Below, one piece after another: positions 11,841-20,985 of a DNA stretch of 64,000 nucleotides. The translations under genes and the position numbers were made by a program. The notes under the pieces are model-generated. The model was not told the DNA's origin, did no database searches, and saw only the letters and a list, made by a program, of their open reading frames with translations. Source of the stretch: Acidimicrobiales bacterium (GTDB lineage Bacteria; Actinomycetota; Acidimicrobiia; Acidimicrobiales; Iamiaceae); assembly GCA_020439505.1 (NCBI GenBank), contig JAGQSO010000043.1, positions 1 through 64,000 on the forward strand, given 5' to 3'. Numbering within the stretch: position 1 is the first letter of the stretch; every line of letters starts with the position of its first letter.

Positions 11841-14777
11841 TTGTTCGACAACCTGAAGATCCGCAGCAAGTTGATGCTCCTGGTGGCGGTGCCAATCGTC
11901 ATCATCGTGCTCCTTGCCGCGCTGGGTGCCCAGTCCCGCTTGGAGACCGCCAGCGCCAGCCGCAACGTGGAGAAGCTGACCGCGCTGGCGAGGTCCAACT
12001 CTGATGTGGTCGACGCCCTCCAGCGTGAGTCCCTTCACAGCACGGCCTTCGTCGGCTCCGGGCGCAAGGAATACAAGGCCCAGATGTTGACGGCCCGTAA
12101 GAACTCCGACGCGGTCATCAAGGACGTGCTGGACCGTCAGAAGGGGCTGACGGGCACGTCGGCCGCTTTCCGCTCGGCTACCACGCTCGCCACCGACGCG
12201 GCCGACAAGTTGCGCTTCATCCGCAACGCGGTGGATCAGGGCTACCGGTGGGATCAGGTCGCAACGACCTACGACGCGTTGCAGATCACCTTCCTAGAGG
12301 TGAACGACTCGATCGCTTCCACCCTGTCGGACCCCCAGGTGGCCAACGATCTACGTACCGCTGCCGCCCTGGCCTCGTTCAAGGCGACCATCGCCCTCCA
12401 GGGGTCGCTCCTGGCCGGAGCAGGCACGGTGGGCGTCGTGCAGTCGTCCGAGGACAAAAACGTTCTGACCGCCACCCGCCTCAACGAGGATCTGACGGAG
12501 AACCGCGAAGCCGAAGACGCCGCCCTGCGCCTGCTCTACTCGATCGCCGACCCTGACCGGAAGGGTGAGATCCGTGACGCCCTGACGACCGCGGACCGCG
12601 ACTCCTTCGACAAGATCCGAGACGAGATCAGCGGCAATTTCGAGAGCGGAGCCGCAATCGAGATCGACACCGACGCTGTGATCAAGGCGACCACCGGCCA
12701 GCTGACCGACCTCCACAACGTCGAGGTGGATCTCTACTCGGACGTGATCGCTCGCTCCAACGACGCCCGTAGTCGGGCGGAGTCCGCCGCCAACCGCTTC
12801 GTTCTCGGTGGCTTCATCGCCCTACTGATCGCGCTGGGCGCCGCGGTCCTCATGGCTCGGCGGATCACCCGTCCGCTCGACCGGTTGACCGAGGCCGCCG
12901 ATCGCCTTTCGACCGAACAGATGCCTCGCCTCGTGGAGTGGCTGAGAAACCCCAACGAGGATGAGGTCGCGTTCGAACCCGGCACATTGTCATCGATCCA
13001 GATCGACTCGAACGACGAGATCGGTCGTCTCGCCAACGCCTTCAACGACGTTCAGCGGGTGGCGGGTGAGGTGGCCGCCGAACAGGCCGCGCTGTTGCGC
13101 AAGGGCATCGGCGAGATGTTCGTCAACCTGGCTCGCCGGAACCAGGCTCTCTTGGACCGCCAGATCGACTTCATCGATGAGTTGGAGCGAAGCGAGGAGG
13201 ATCCCGACCAACTCGAGAACCTTTACCGGCTCGACCACCTCGCCACCCGCATGCGACGAAACGCAGAGTCGCTGCTGGTTCTGGCCGGCGCGGAACCGCC
13301 TCGTCGTCGTGGTCGACCTGCCCCCCTTGCCAACGTGGTTCGTGCCGCCCTGGCCGAGGTCGAGGACTTCGCCCGGATCGACCTGCTCAGCTTCGATGAG
13401 ATCCTGGTGGCCTCCAACGTCGCCGCTGACCTCGCCCACCTGCTGTCGGAGTTGATGGAGAACGCCACCAACTTCTCCCCACCCGAGACACGGGTCGAGG
13501 TGGTGGGGCATCGTACGAAGGCGGACGGCTACGTCATCTCGGTCACCGACCATGGAATCGGCATGTCGGCGGATCAGATCAAGGAGGCCAACGAGTCCCT
13601 CGCCAAGCCTCCGCTGGTGGGTCTGGCGCTGTCGAGGTCACTCGGCTTCATCGTTGTCGGTCGTCTCGCCGGTCGCCACGGGATCACCGTCCGGATGATG
13701 GCGTCCCCCTCGGGTGGAGTGACGGCGGTGGTCACCGTTCCCCCGACCCTGGTCACCGACACGCCCAACGCAGTTCCCGACGGCCCACCGTCAGCTCCGC
13801 CAGCTCGGTCCTCCGCCCCGAGCCCGGCGGCACCGCCGGCCAAGGCGGAGCCCGTGCCAGCGGCCAAGGCCGGCCCCCCGCCGTTCGAGGAAGCCGCGGG
13901 GCTGGCCCCGCTCAGCTTCGCTCCCGCTGCTGATGCCCCTTCTCCGGCGAAGCCCGCACCTGCACCTGCACCTGCACCTGCGCCCATGGCGGATCCGGCC
14001 CCGGCCACCAAGGCCGAACCCGCAGCCGAGGTACGACCGACGGGGCCGGTGGCCAGACAAGCCGCAGCCCCCACCACCGATCCGGCCACCGGTCTTCCCA
14101 ACCGTCGGTCCAAGGGTGGCGGCGATGACGGACTTCCCGCCCGGCGCGGGGCCGGCTCTGACACCTCCGGAGACGATGGCGAGAAGGCCGAGGTTCCGGC
14201 CGAGCCGACCGAGGCGCCGGCCAAGCCGAAGGCCAGGAAGCCGAAGCAGGCGGAGCCTGCTCCCAAAGCAGGCGAGGGCCTGCCAGCCAGGGCTCGTCCT
14301 GAGCCCGCCCCGGCGAACCCCGAGGCCAAGCCCTTCTTCATCGAGGAGAAGGAACCACCCAAGTTGTTCGGTGGCGGCGACAAGAAGCGGCCCGAGCCAG
14401 CCGAAGCGCCCACCTCGGTCCCGACACCCGAGACACCGGCCAAGGCTCCCGATCCGGTCCCGGTAGCCAAGGTGGAGCCGGCTGCTCCAGCTTCGACTCC
14501 GGCCCCGGTGGAACCGCCTGCCGCGACGATCACCGCCGACGCACCGGCACCAGAGCAGTCGACGACCGGTACCGGCTTGACCAAGCGCACGCCCCGCAAG
14601 GCCGGTGCAACCCGGGCCATTCCTGGGGCCGACGGCGAGCGTGGTGTAGCGGCAACCAAGCGCTCGCCCGACGAGGTACGTAACCTCCTGTCGGGTTTCA
14701 GAGCCGGCCAGCAACGTGCCCGTACGGAAGATCAGGCTCCGTCAGATCTCCAAGACGACAAGGAATCCAATGAGTGA
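11841..14777 (+). CDS. Conservon sensor histidine kinase-like protein (CvnA type)
   Basis: Membrane sensor of a conservon, the four-gene actinobacterial module that couples a kinase-like receptor to a small GTPase. Transmembrane segment 1 is at about residues 10-30. An extracytoplasmic helical NIT-like sensing domain spans about 35-318, segment 2 is at 320-340 and HAMP follows at 341-410. The helical region has LYRLDHLATRMRRNA with H466, the conserved His of this group. The ATPase N-box is ELMENATN (N541) and the G1 box is VTDHGIG (D570). A Pro/Ala/Glu-rich, presumably disordered tail runs from about 640 to 978. The start is a TTG with GAGGTAA upstream. It overlaps cvnB by eight bases. The kinase fold looks intact, but no separate HisKA domain is visible. 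Confidence 0.88.
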   Translation: MFDNLKIRSKLMLLVAVPIVIIVLLAALGAQSRLETASASRNVEKLTALARSNSDVVDALQRESLHSTAFVGSGRKEYKAQMLTARKNSDAVIKDVLDRQKGLTGTSAAFRSATTLATDAADKLRFIRNAVDQGYRWDQVATTYDALQITFLEVNDSIASTLSDPQVANDLRTAAALASFKATIALQGSLLAGAGTVGVVQSSEDKNVLTATRLNEDLTENREAEDAALRLLYSIADPDRKGEIRDALTTADRDSFDKIRDEISGNFESGAAIEIDTDAVIKATTGQLTDLHNVEVDLYSDVIARSNDARSRAESAANRFVLGGFIALLIALGAAVLMARRITRPLDRLTEAADRLSTEQMPRLVEWLRNPNEDEVAFEPGTLSSIQIDSNDEIGRLANAFNDVQRVAGEVAAEQAALLRKGIGEMFVNLARRNQALLDRQIDFIDELERSEEDPDQLENLYRLDHLATRMRRNAESLLVLAGAEPPRRRGRPAPLANVVRAALAEVEDFARIDLLSFDEILVASNVAADLAHLLSELMENATNFSPPETRVEVVGHRTKADGYVISVTDHGIGMSADQIKEANESLAKPPLVGLALSRSLGFIVVGRLAGRHGITVRMMASPSGGVTAVVTVPPTLVTDTPNAVPDGPPSAPPARSSAPSPAAPPAKAEPVPAAKAGPPPFEEAAGLAPLSFAPAADAPSPAKPAPAPAPAPAPMADPAPATKAEPAAEVRPTGPVARQAAAPTTDPATGLPNRRSKGGGDDGLPARRGAGSDTSGDDGEKAEVPAEPTEAPAKPKARKPKQAEPAPKAGEGLPARARPEPAPANPEAKPFFIEEKEPPKLFGGGDKKRPEPAEAPTSVPTPETPAKAPDPVPVAKVEPAAPASTPAPVEPPAATITADAPAPEQSTTGTGLTKRTPRKAGATRAIPGADGERGVAATKRSPDEVRNLLSGFRAGQQRARTEDQAPSDLQDDKESNE
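13955..13984 (+). repeat. Hexanucleotide repeat inside cvnA
   Basis: About four and a half copies of a GCACCT unit encode a run of Pro-Ala in the disordered tail. Whole-codon gain or loss would alter tail length without a frameshift. Confidence 0.8.
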
Positions 14778-15192
14778 TCTGAGCGCCGCAGCGCGCAACG
14801 TCAACTGGCTGGTTGAGAACTTCGTCGACCGCGTGCCGGGAGTTCGCGAGACCGTGGTCGTTTCAGCCGACGGTCTGCCGATGGCCGTATCGCGAGGCTT
14901 GGACCGTGACGCTGCCGACCGGTTCGCGGCAGTGGCCTCGGGCTTCATCGGACTGGCCTATGGGACAGCCACCCGGTTCAACGGCGGGGCCGTCACCCAG
15001 ATCATCATCGAGATGGAAAATGCCTTCCTCTTCGTGACCGGTATCAGTGACGGCTCCTGTCTGGCGGTCGTGGCCGACGGTTCCTGCGACGTAGGCCTGG
15101 TTGGCTACGAGATGGCGGTTCTGGTCGAGCGGGCCGGTGCCGTCCTGACCCCCGAGCTGAGGGCCGAGCTCCAGGGGGCGCTCCCGCGATGA
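14770..15192 (+). CDS. Roadblock/LC7 domain protein (CvnB type)
   Basis: A 140-aa cytoplasmic roadblock/LC7 fold protein, the second conservon component, thought to bridge the kinase-like receptor and the CvnD GTPase. Characteristic family stretches are VVVSADGLPMAVSRG near the N-terminus and LAVVADGSCDVGLVGYEM in the second half. The ATG at 14770 is preceded by AAGG at good spacing and overlaps the end of cvnA by eight bases. Its own stop overlaps the next start as ATGA. By family, such proteins can act on, or scaffold, small Ras-like GTPases. Confidence 0.9.
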   Translation: MSDLSAAARNVNWLVENFVDRVPGVRETVVVSADGLPMAVSRGLDRDAADRFAAVASGFIGLAYGTATRFNGGAVTQIIIEMENAFLFVTGISDGSCLAVVADGSCDVGLVGYEMAVLVERAGAVLTPELRAELQGALPR

Positions 15193-15542
15193 GCTCGTTC
15201 GGCGACGCTGGAGGCCTCCGGGTCCGGCCGTACGCCATCACTGGCGGGCGCACGCGCGCCCGCACCGAGGTCGACATCGAAGCCATCGTCTACCGCACCC
15301 CCAAGGGTGAGCAGACCGGCTCCAACCTTCCTCTCGAGCGGGGCCAGATCATCGGCTTGCTCAGTTCACCGCAGTCCACGGCGGAGATCTCCGCCCGACT
15401 GCACCTGCAACTCGGGGTCACCCGGGTGGTCCTCGGCGACCTCATCGATGAGGGTTACGTCGCCGTCAACTCAAGGTCGTCCTCGGGTCGACCCGATCTC
15501 CGACTCCTCGAAAGGGTCCTCGATGGTCTCCAAGCCCTCTGA
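15189..15542 (+). CDS. DUF742 family protein (CvnC type)
   Basis: Small cytoplasmic protein of 117 aa, third member of the conservon. It starts with the typical VRPYAITGGRTRA segment. A winged-helix-like region then contains ERGQIIGLLSSPQSTAEIS and a final DLRLLERVLDGLQAL helix, all features of DUF742. Its biochemical role is not known with certainty; a DNA- or protein-binding adaptor is the usual suggestion. The ATG overlaps the cvnB stop (ATGA). The cvnD start lies inside its last 20 bases, so all four genes look translationally coupled. Confidence 0.9.
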   Translation: MSSFGDAGGLRVRPYAITGGRTRARTEVDIEAIVYRTPKGEQTGSNLPLERGQIIGLLSSPQSTAEISARLHLQLGVTRVVLGDLIDEGYVAVNSRSSSGRPDLRLLERVLDGLQAL

Positions 15543-16125
15543 CATGGCCACTGGTGAAGCCGAAGCCCCGGCCGGCCCGGCGCCTATGCCGGTCAAGATC
15601 GTGGTCGCCGGCGGGTTCGCCGTGGGTAAGACGACGTTCGTCGGCTCGATATCAGAGATCGAGCCGCTCACGACCGAGGCGGCCCTGACGCGCGTGAGTG
15701 AGGGGGTGGATGACACCTCGAAGGTGTCCACCAAGACCTCGACGACGGTGGCGATGGACTTCGGTCGTATCACCCTCGGCTCCGACCTGATCCTGTACCT
15801 GTTCGGTACGCCCGGACAGGACCGGTTCTGGTTCATGTGGGATGACCTCGTGCGCGGCGCAATCGGTGCCGTCGTGCTCATCGACACCCGACGGCTCGAG
15901 GACTGCTTCCCGGCGGTGGACTACTTCGAGGAGCATCGGATTCCCTTCGTGGTCGGCATGAACTGCTTCGACGGGCTGGTCACCCACTCGCCCGACGACG
16001 TGCGGGAGGCGCTGGCGGTGTCACCGGATACGCCGGTCTTTCTCGTGGATGCCCGGGAACGGGAGTCGACCAAGTCAGCCCTTCTGGAGTTGGTGCAACA
16101 CGCCTTGCTTCGGGCCACGAGCTGA
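15523..16125 (+). CDS. Conservon Ras-like GTPase (CvnD type)
   Basis: Small GTP-binding protein of 200 aa, the output switch of the conservon. The P-loop GGFAVGKTT is at residues 30-38, the G3-like element is FGTPGQDRFWFMW, and a variant guanine-recognition element NCFDG replaces NKxD, as is usual for this group. The ATG at 15523 is preferred because AAAGGG lies seven bases upstream. A second ATG at 15544 follows the cvnC stop but has no ribosome site. Its effector is not apparent. The adjacent GGDEF-EAL gene is convergent, not part of the operon. Confidence 0.92.
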   Translation: MVSKPSDMATGEAEAPAGPAPMPVKIVVAGGFAVGKTTFVGSISEIEPLTTEAALTRVSEGVDDTSKVSTKTSTTVAMDFGRITLGSDLILYLFGTPGQDRFWFMWDDLVRGAIGAVVLIDTRRLEDCFPAVDYFEEHRIPFVVGMNCFDGLVTHSPDDVREALAVSPDTPVFLVDARERESTKSALLELVQHALLRATS

Positions 16126-16151
16126 CGGGTCGCCGCCGAATCGGTCTCGGG

Positions 16152-17993
16152 TCAGTCCTCGGGCTCGCTCGACTCGGGCCGGTACTCGCGGAAGCGAGGC
16201 AGACTGATCGGGCTGGATCCAACATCGACCACCCCTCCGGTCAGGTCGATGTCGGCGGCGGGACCCGTGGAGGGAGCGCCAGGAACGCCCGGATCCGCGA
16301 ACACCATCGGCGGAGTGGTCGGTTGCTCTTGGACGTCGGGCATCGGGCCGGTTGACCGCGCCGCAGCAGCGTCGAGGTCGGGACCGGGATAGCCGCGTCT
16401 GAGGCCGGGCGATCGGGTCGGCTTTCGGGGATCGAAGTGGAACTCCGCCTCGAGGTTCTTGTTCTCCGTGGGGCTCCGCTCGGGATCTGGTGAGGTGAGG
16501 GCGTGCAGGGCCGCTGATGACGGCCGGGAATGTCCGTCGTCATCGAAGTTGAAAGGGGTGGCGGTGCGACGGAGCACGAGCTCCTCGAGCTCGTCGTGGG
16601 GAAGGGGCCTGGACAGGGCGTAACCCTGAGCCATCTGGCAGCCCAAGCGCCTGAGCCATGCCAGCTGTTCAGGTCTCTCCACCCCCTCGGCGACAGTGGC
16701 CATACCCAGAGCATCGGCCAACCCAATGACGTGCTCGACGATGGCGCGGTCCTCGGTGCTGGTGTCGAGCCCGTCGATGAAGCTCTTGTCGATCTTCAAC
16801 ATGTCGAGGCTGAACCGTCGCACATAGGAGAGAGAGGAGTATCCGGTGCCGAAGTCGTCGAGTGCCAGCCTGACGCCGAGGGCCTTTGTCTGTCGGAGCG
16901 CAGCCCATGCCGACTCGACGTCGTGCATCAGCGCGCCTTCGGTGATCTCCAAGCAGATCTGGTGTTCATCTGCTCCGCTCGATCGAAGGGCGCTGGCCAC
17001 GGTGTCGGCGAAACCATCGTGGGCCAGCTGGCGGGCCGACACGTTGACGGTGATCGTGGGAGTGGCATGCGGGTCCATGAGGTCGCGAAGACGTGCGGCC
17101 TCCCGGCAGGCCTCCTGTAGTGCCCAGGTTCCGACCGGGACGATGAGCCCGGACTCCTCCAGCACCGGGATGAACTCGTCGGGGGAGAGGGTTCCCCGCT
17201 CGGGTGATTCCCATCTGATCAGGGCCTCGGCTCCGATCACCTTCCCTGAGCGAAGGTTGACGACCGGCTGGTAGACGAGGCGGAAGGCCTCGTTCTGGAG
17301 GGCCTCTCGGACCAGAGCCTCGGCGTTGGTCGGGCTGAGTGCGTCCGACATGGATGGTTCGTAGACGACCACCTGGCCCGTGCCCCTTGTGTTCGCCTGG
17401 AACCGGGCCACGTCGGCTTGGTGGATCAGCTCGGCCGCCGAGTGAGTGGTACCGCTGGCGAGTACAGCCCCGATGTTCGCTCCGACACGGATGGTCTGGC
17501 CGCCGATCGAGTAGGGCTGCTGGACGAGGCGGATCAGCCGGGCCGCGTGCTTCGAGAGTCCGCTGGTCCCGGTCAGCCCCGTACAGATCAGCACGAACTC
17601 GTCCCCGCCGTAGCGGGCCAGCCGGTCGCCGGTCCCGATCACCGAGCGGATCCGATCGGCGACCGCACGGATGAGCTGGTCGCCGACCTCGCGCCCAAAA
17701 GTGTCGTTCACCTGGCGGATCCGATCGAGGTCGACGAGCAACAGGCCGACGTCGGTCGATTTGCCGTCCGTTGTGGCGAGGTCGGCTTCGAGCCACGCTC
17801 TCAACCCGTTTCGATTGGGCAGGTTGCTGATCAGGTCATGGGATGCCACCCGCTCGAGCTGGGCCACCGCGGCCTCGGCTGATCGACGGGCACGCACTGC
17901 GATCGTAGAGGCACCTATGGTCATCGACCCGAGTACCGCCGCGACGATGCCTGTCTCGACGCCGACCGCCGCGATGGTCGTCGGGATGAACAA
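16152..17993 (-). CDS. Membrane-anchored GGDEF-EAL protein (cyclic di-GMP turnover)
   Basis: Bifunctional cyclic-di-GMP enzyme of 613 aa. One N-terminal hydrophobic segment (residues about 5-33) anchors it; no PAS, GAF or other sensor domain follows. The GGDEF domain (about 50-210) has an intact RYGGDEF site, but the position of the usual RxxD inhibitory site reads GTGD, so product inhibition is probably absent. The EAL domain (about 220-475) keeps EAL, the Asn in VNVSARQL, EITEG, DDFGTGYSS, KIDKSF and AEGVE, all needed for phosphodiesterase activity. The last 130 residues are Pro/Ser-rich and probably disordered. The TTG start is the first usable codon after an in-frame stop. It is convergent with cvnD. 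Confidence 0.92.
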   Translation of the reverse strand: MFIPTTIAAVGVETGIVAAVLGSMTIGASTIAVRARRSAEAAVAQLERVASHDLISNLPNRNGLRAWLEADLATTDGKSTDVGLLLVDLDRIRQVNDTFGREVGDQLIRAVADRIRSVIGTGDRLARYGGDEFVLICTGLTGTSGLSKHAARLIRLVQQPYSIGGQTIRVGANIGAVLASGTTHSAAELIHQADVARFQANTRGTGQVVVYEPSMSDALSPTNAEALVREALQNEAFRLVYQPVVNLRSGKVIGAEALIRWESPERGTLSPDEFIPVLEESGLIVPVGTWALQEACREAARLRDLMDPHATPTITVNVSARQLAHDGFADTVASALRSSGADEHQICLEITEGALMHDVESAWAALRQTKALGVRLALDDFGTGYSSLSYVRRFSLDMLKIDKSFIDGLDTSTEDRAIVEHVIGLADALGMATVAEGVERPEQLAWLRRLGCQMAQGYALSRPLPHDELEELVLRRTATPFNFDDDGHSRPSSAALHALTSPDPERSPTENKNLEAEFHFDPRKPTRSPGLRRGYPGPDLDAAAARSTGPMPDVQEQPTTPPMVFADPGVPGAPSTGPAADIDLTGGVVDVGSSPISLPRFREYRPESSEPED

Positions 17994-18156
17994 GGTGACG
18001 GGACCTGGGGGCTAGACGATCAGGAGGCGAACGAGGTCAGTCGTCGGGGACGTCACGAGCCCGCTATTGCAGAATCGGCAGCGTTCGAGGAAACCTGAGG
18101 GCGCGTCGCGGCCTCCTCGGGGTCCCAAGGTCCGGGCGACGTGCGCCCTCGATGCT

Positions 18157-19323
18157 TCAACCCTGCCGATGACGGGTCGCTTCGAGAGCCAGCAGCTCCA
18201 TCAGCCGGGTACTCGTGGACGCCCAGGTGAAGCGCGCCGCGTGGGACAAGGCCCCGCTCTGAAGCCTGGTTCGCAGTGCGGTGTCGGTGCAGACGCGCGC
18301 CAGCAGGCGAGCAACCTCGGTGTCGTTGTCCGCCAACAGGCCGCTGACCCCCTCTTCCACGGCATCCACGTGCCCCGCGATCCTGGTTGCCACCACCGGC
18401 GTTCCGCACGCGGCGGCTTCGGTGAGCGTCATACCCCACCCCTCCCGAACCGAGGTGGAGGCGACCACCCACGCCGAGCGGTACAGGTCGACCAATTCGT
18501 CGTCTTCGACCCTCCCGGCGAAGGTCACGTAGTCCTCGGCCCCCAGCTCCTGGACGAGGGCGTCGAGTGCCTCCCGCTCGGCCCCGGTGCCGACGATCGT
18601 GAGACGGAGGCCCGGAACCGATGTGCGGGCCTGGGCGACGGCGCGAATCAGACGATCGAACCGCTTGACGGGCATCAGTCGACCCACCCCGACGACGAGC
18701 GGATGGTCTGAGCGTTGCCCACCGGGGGAGAACTGAGGATCGAGCCCGGGAGGCACCACGTCGACCATCTCGTCCCGGAAGCCGATCTCGAGCATCTCTT
18801 CTTTGGAGGAGGGCGACAGGGTCACCATCCGTGACCGCCGGTAGAGGGGCGGGGCTATGCGGCTCTCGAGCAGGTTGCCGGCGCGCGCCAGGTTGGGGGG
18901 GAGCACCATTTTCCACATCTCGGCGTGAACGTGGTGGAGGAACACCAACCGAGGCCCGCGCGCCCACAGGGGTGACAGGAACGGCATCCCGTTCCAGATC
19001 TCGATCAGGGCGTCGCGTCGTCCGTTGCGGTGGGTCGCCTCGGCCAGGGCGGCCCGAGGAAACACCAGATACCGACCGGCCTTGCGTACCACCTCGTAGC
19101 CGTCCCGGTGAACCTTGGGTGGGTGTCCCTGGGCATAGGAGGTACGCATGGACACTTCGACACCGGCCTCGGCCCAGTGGCGGGCGACCTCGGCGGCGTG
19201 GACCTCCGAACCCCCGGCCTCGACGTCGTCGAGATCCCTCCAGGCCAGGAGGTGCACGCGCCGAATTCCGGCACCTGCCGCCAAGTCGCCGATCTTCTCG
19301 ATTTGTTCGGTGGACTGGGTCAC
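18157..19323 (-). CDS. Glycosyltransferase family 4 protein
   Basis: GT-B fold retaining glycosyltransferase of 388 aa, likely adding a sugar from a nucleotide donor to a surface glycan or lipid in the cytoplasm. The N-terminal domain begins VHLLAWRDLDDVEAGGSEVH, the acceptor-side glycine-rich loop of the family. The C-terminal domain has VGVGRLMPVKRFDRLI and the donor-binding EGWGMTLTEAAACGTPVVA segment. The GTG at 19323 fits where GT4 homology begins; the frame stays open far upstream, but that part overlaps intergenic DNA and the opposite gene. It is divergent from the methyltransferase gene and heads the glycan locus on its own strand. Confidence 0.85.
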   Translation of the reverse strand: MTQSTEQIEKIGDLAAGAGIRRVHLLAWRDLDDVEAGGSEVHAAEVARHWAEAGVEVSMRTSYAQGHPPKVHRDGYEVVRKAGRYLVFPRAALAEATHRNGRRDALIEIWNGMPFLSPLWARGPRLVFLHHVHAEMWKMVLPPNLARAGNLLESRIAPPLYRRSRMVTLSPSSKEEMLEIGFRDEMVDVVPPGLDPQFSPGGQRSDHPLVVGVGRLMPVKRFDRLIRAVAQARTSVPGLRLTIVGTGAEREALDALVQELGAEDYVTFAGRVEDDELVDLYRSAWVVASTSVREGWGMTLTEAAACGTPVVATRIAGHVDAVEEGVSGLLADNDTEVARLLARVCTDTALRTRLQSGALSHAARFTWASTSTRLMELLALEATRHRQG

Positions 19324-19389
19324 GGGCGGTGGTCCTGGCCGATCAGTGCAGGGTGGGGGTTCGCAGCCGGAACGGGGGCGTGCGGTACG

Positions 19390-19420
19390 CTGCACAACCG
19401 GCCGAGGGTCGGCTGTGCAG
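19390..19420. promoter_or_regulatory. Interrupted inverted repeat in the divergent GT4/methyltransferase region
   Basis: CTGCACA (19390-19396) pairs with TGTGCAG (19414-19420), and inside it GCCGA pairs with TCGGC around a GGG loop, with a 4-nt bulge. A second small palindrome, TCCCTG-GA-CAGGGA, lies at 19447-19460. Either could be an operator or a hairpin for this divergent region; no known consensus was recognised. Confidence 0.4.
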
Positions 19421-19500
19421 GCCTCAAGAACCCTAGTGGTGAGCGGTCCCTGGACAGGGAACCCTGACGTCCTCTTCCACCTGAACCGCGAGTGTCGATC

Positions 19501-20256
19501 ATGTCCCCAGTTCCAGCCGCCACCTTCGCCGAGGTCGAGGAGGTGGTTGCCGATATCGAGGGCTGGATGACCCCGGGGCAGGCCCGCCTGCTCTGGGACT
19601 GTTCCCGCGCCGTCCCGGCGGGAGGAACCGTCGTCGAGATCGGATCCTTCCGTGGGCGTTCGATGGTGGTGCTGGCCAGTGCGGCGGCACCAGGGGTCGA
19701 ACTCGTCGCCATCGACCCCCACGCCGGCAATGACCGTGGCCCCCAGGAGATCAACGGTTTTGAGGCCCAGGCCGCCGACGACCATGAGGTGTTCAAGGAC
19801 AACCTGGCATATGCCGGCGTTTCCGACCGGGTCCGTCACGTCCGCAAGTTCTCCGACGCCGCCCTCGACGACGTACAAGGTGAACTGGACCTGCTCTACA
19901 TCGACGGGGCCCACCGGATGGCACCGGCACTGGCCGACATCCGTCATTGGGGAGATCGGGTAAAGCCGGGTGGAGACCTTCTCATCCACGACTCGTTCTC
20001 CTCCGTCGGGGTCACCGCGGCGCTGGCCCGGTCCCTGATGTTCGGATCGTCATTTCGCTATCTCGGACGTTCCGAATCCATGACGCACTACCGCCGCGAG
20101 CCGGTGATCGGGACTGCCCGACTGAGGAACGCCGGTGCCCAACTCGCCCAACTCGGGTGGTTCGCCCGAAACGTCCTCATCAAGGTGCTGATCGTTGCCA
20201 AACTCGGTGGGCTCACCCGCCGTCTCGGTCACGACCCACAAACCTGGCCCTACTGA
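19501..20256 (+). CDS. Class I SAM-dependent methyltransferase
   Basis: Cytoplasmic methyltransferase of about 251 aa of the Methyltransf_24 type, common in polysaccharide loci. Motif I is VVEIGSFRGRSMVVLA. An acidic residue binding the ribose is in LVAIDPHAG, and LDLLYIDGAHR is the family's second conserved stretch. Substrate unknown; by context a sugar or glycan. Two starts are possible, GTG at 19492 and ATG at 19501; the ATG has a weak GCGAG about eight bases upstream and is preferred. Ten bases separate it from the next gene, so it starts the rightward glycan operon. Confidence 0.8.
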   Translation: MSPVPAATFAEVEEVVADIEGWMTPGQARLLWDCSRAVPAGGTVVEIGSFRGRSMVVLASAAAPGVELVAIDPHAGNDRGPQEINGFEAQAADDHEVFKDNLAYAGVSDRVRHVRKFSDAALDDVQGELDLLYIDGAHRMAPALADIRHWGDRVKPGGDLLIHDSFSSVGVTAALARSLMFGSSFRYLGRSESMTHYRREPVIGTARLRNAGAQLAQLGWFARNVLIKVLIVAKLGGLTRRLGHDPQTWPY

Positions 20257-20266
20257 GGAGTCGACC

Positions 20267-20983
20267 ATGGCCAAGCCGAATCCCGAGAGTCCGCTGAGCC
20301 TCACCATCGTCATGCCGGTCTACAACGAGCGCGAGACGCTCCGGACCGCGCTGGATCGACTTCTAGCCGTGACCATGCCGATTCCGACAGAGATCCTGGT
20401 CGTCGACGACGGATCCTCCGACGGCTGCACGGAGACCATCGCTGATCTGGTACGAGACGAGAAGGTCCGCCTCTTGGTGCAGAGCCCCAACCAGGGAAAG
20501 GGAAAGGCGCTCAGGCGAGGGATCTCAGAGGCCCAAGGCACCCTGCTGACCGTTCTCGATGCCGACCTGGAGTACGACCCGGCGGACTTTCCGGCGTTGC
20601 TTCAGCCGATAATCGACGGGGACGCGAGGGTGGTGTACGGAGCCCGGTCCTACGGCGGACACGCCGCCTATTCGTTCTGGTTCGTTCTCGGCAACAAGAT
20701 GCTTGCGCTGTGGGCGTCGTTCCTCTTTGACGCCTGGCTGACCGACATCGAGACCTGCTTGAAGGTAGCGGCGACGGACACCTGGAGAACGCTCGACCTC
20801 CAGTCGAACGGATTCGGCATCGAGGCCGAGTTGACCGGCAAGTTGCTGGCACGGGGGGAGCGGGTGTTCGAGGTGCCGATCTCCTATCGGGCGCGCGGTC
20901 GCGAGGAAGGCAAGAAGATCCAGTGGACCGACGGCGTGGCCGCATTGTGGATCCTGGCCCGGATCCGGCTGCGGGGGCGCTGA
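20267..20983 (+). CDS. Glycosyltransferase family 2, polyprenyl-phosphate sugar synthase-like
   Basis: GT-A fold enzyme of 238 aa resembling dolichol/polyprenyl-phosphate sugar synthases, which load one sugar from a nucleotide donor onto a lipid phosphate at the inner membrane face. The N-terminal VMPVYNERETL and VVDDGSSDG bind the nucleotide, and VLDADLEYDP provides the metal-binding acidic motif. The C-terminal GREEGKKIQWTDG is typical of this subgroup. There is no membrane domain. GAGGAG lies six bases before the ATG. By context it could feed the GT-C enzymes downstream; the sugar is unknown. Confidence 0.85.
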   Translation: MAKPNPESPLSLTIVMPVYNERETLRTALDRLLAVTMPIPTEILVVDDGSSDGCTETIADLVRDEKVRLLVQSPNQGKGKALRRGISEAQGTLLTVLDADLEYDPADFPALLQPIIDGDARVVYGARSYGGHAAYSFWFVLGNKMLALWASFLFDAWLTDIETCLKVAATDTWRTLDLQSNGFGIEAELTGKLLARGERVFEVPISYRARGREEGKKIQWTDGVAALWILARIRLRGR

Positions 20984-20985
20984 GC

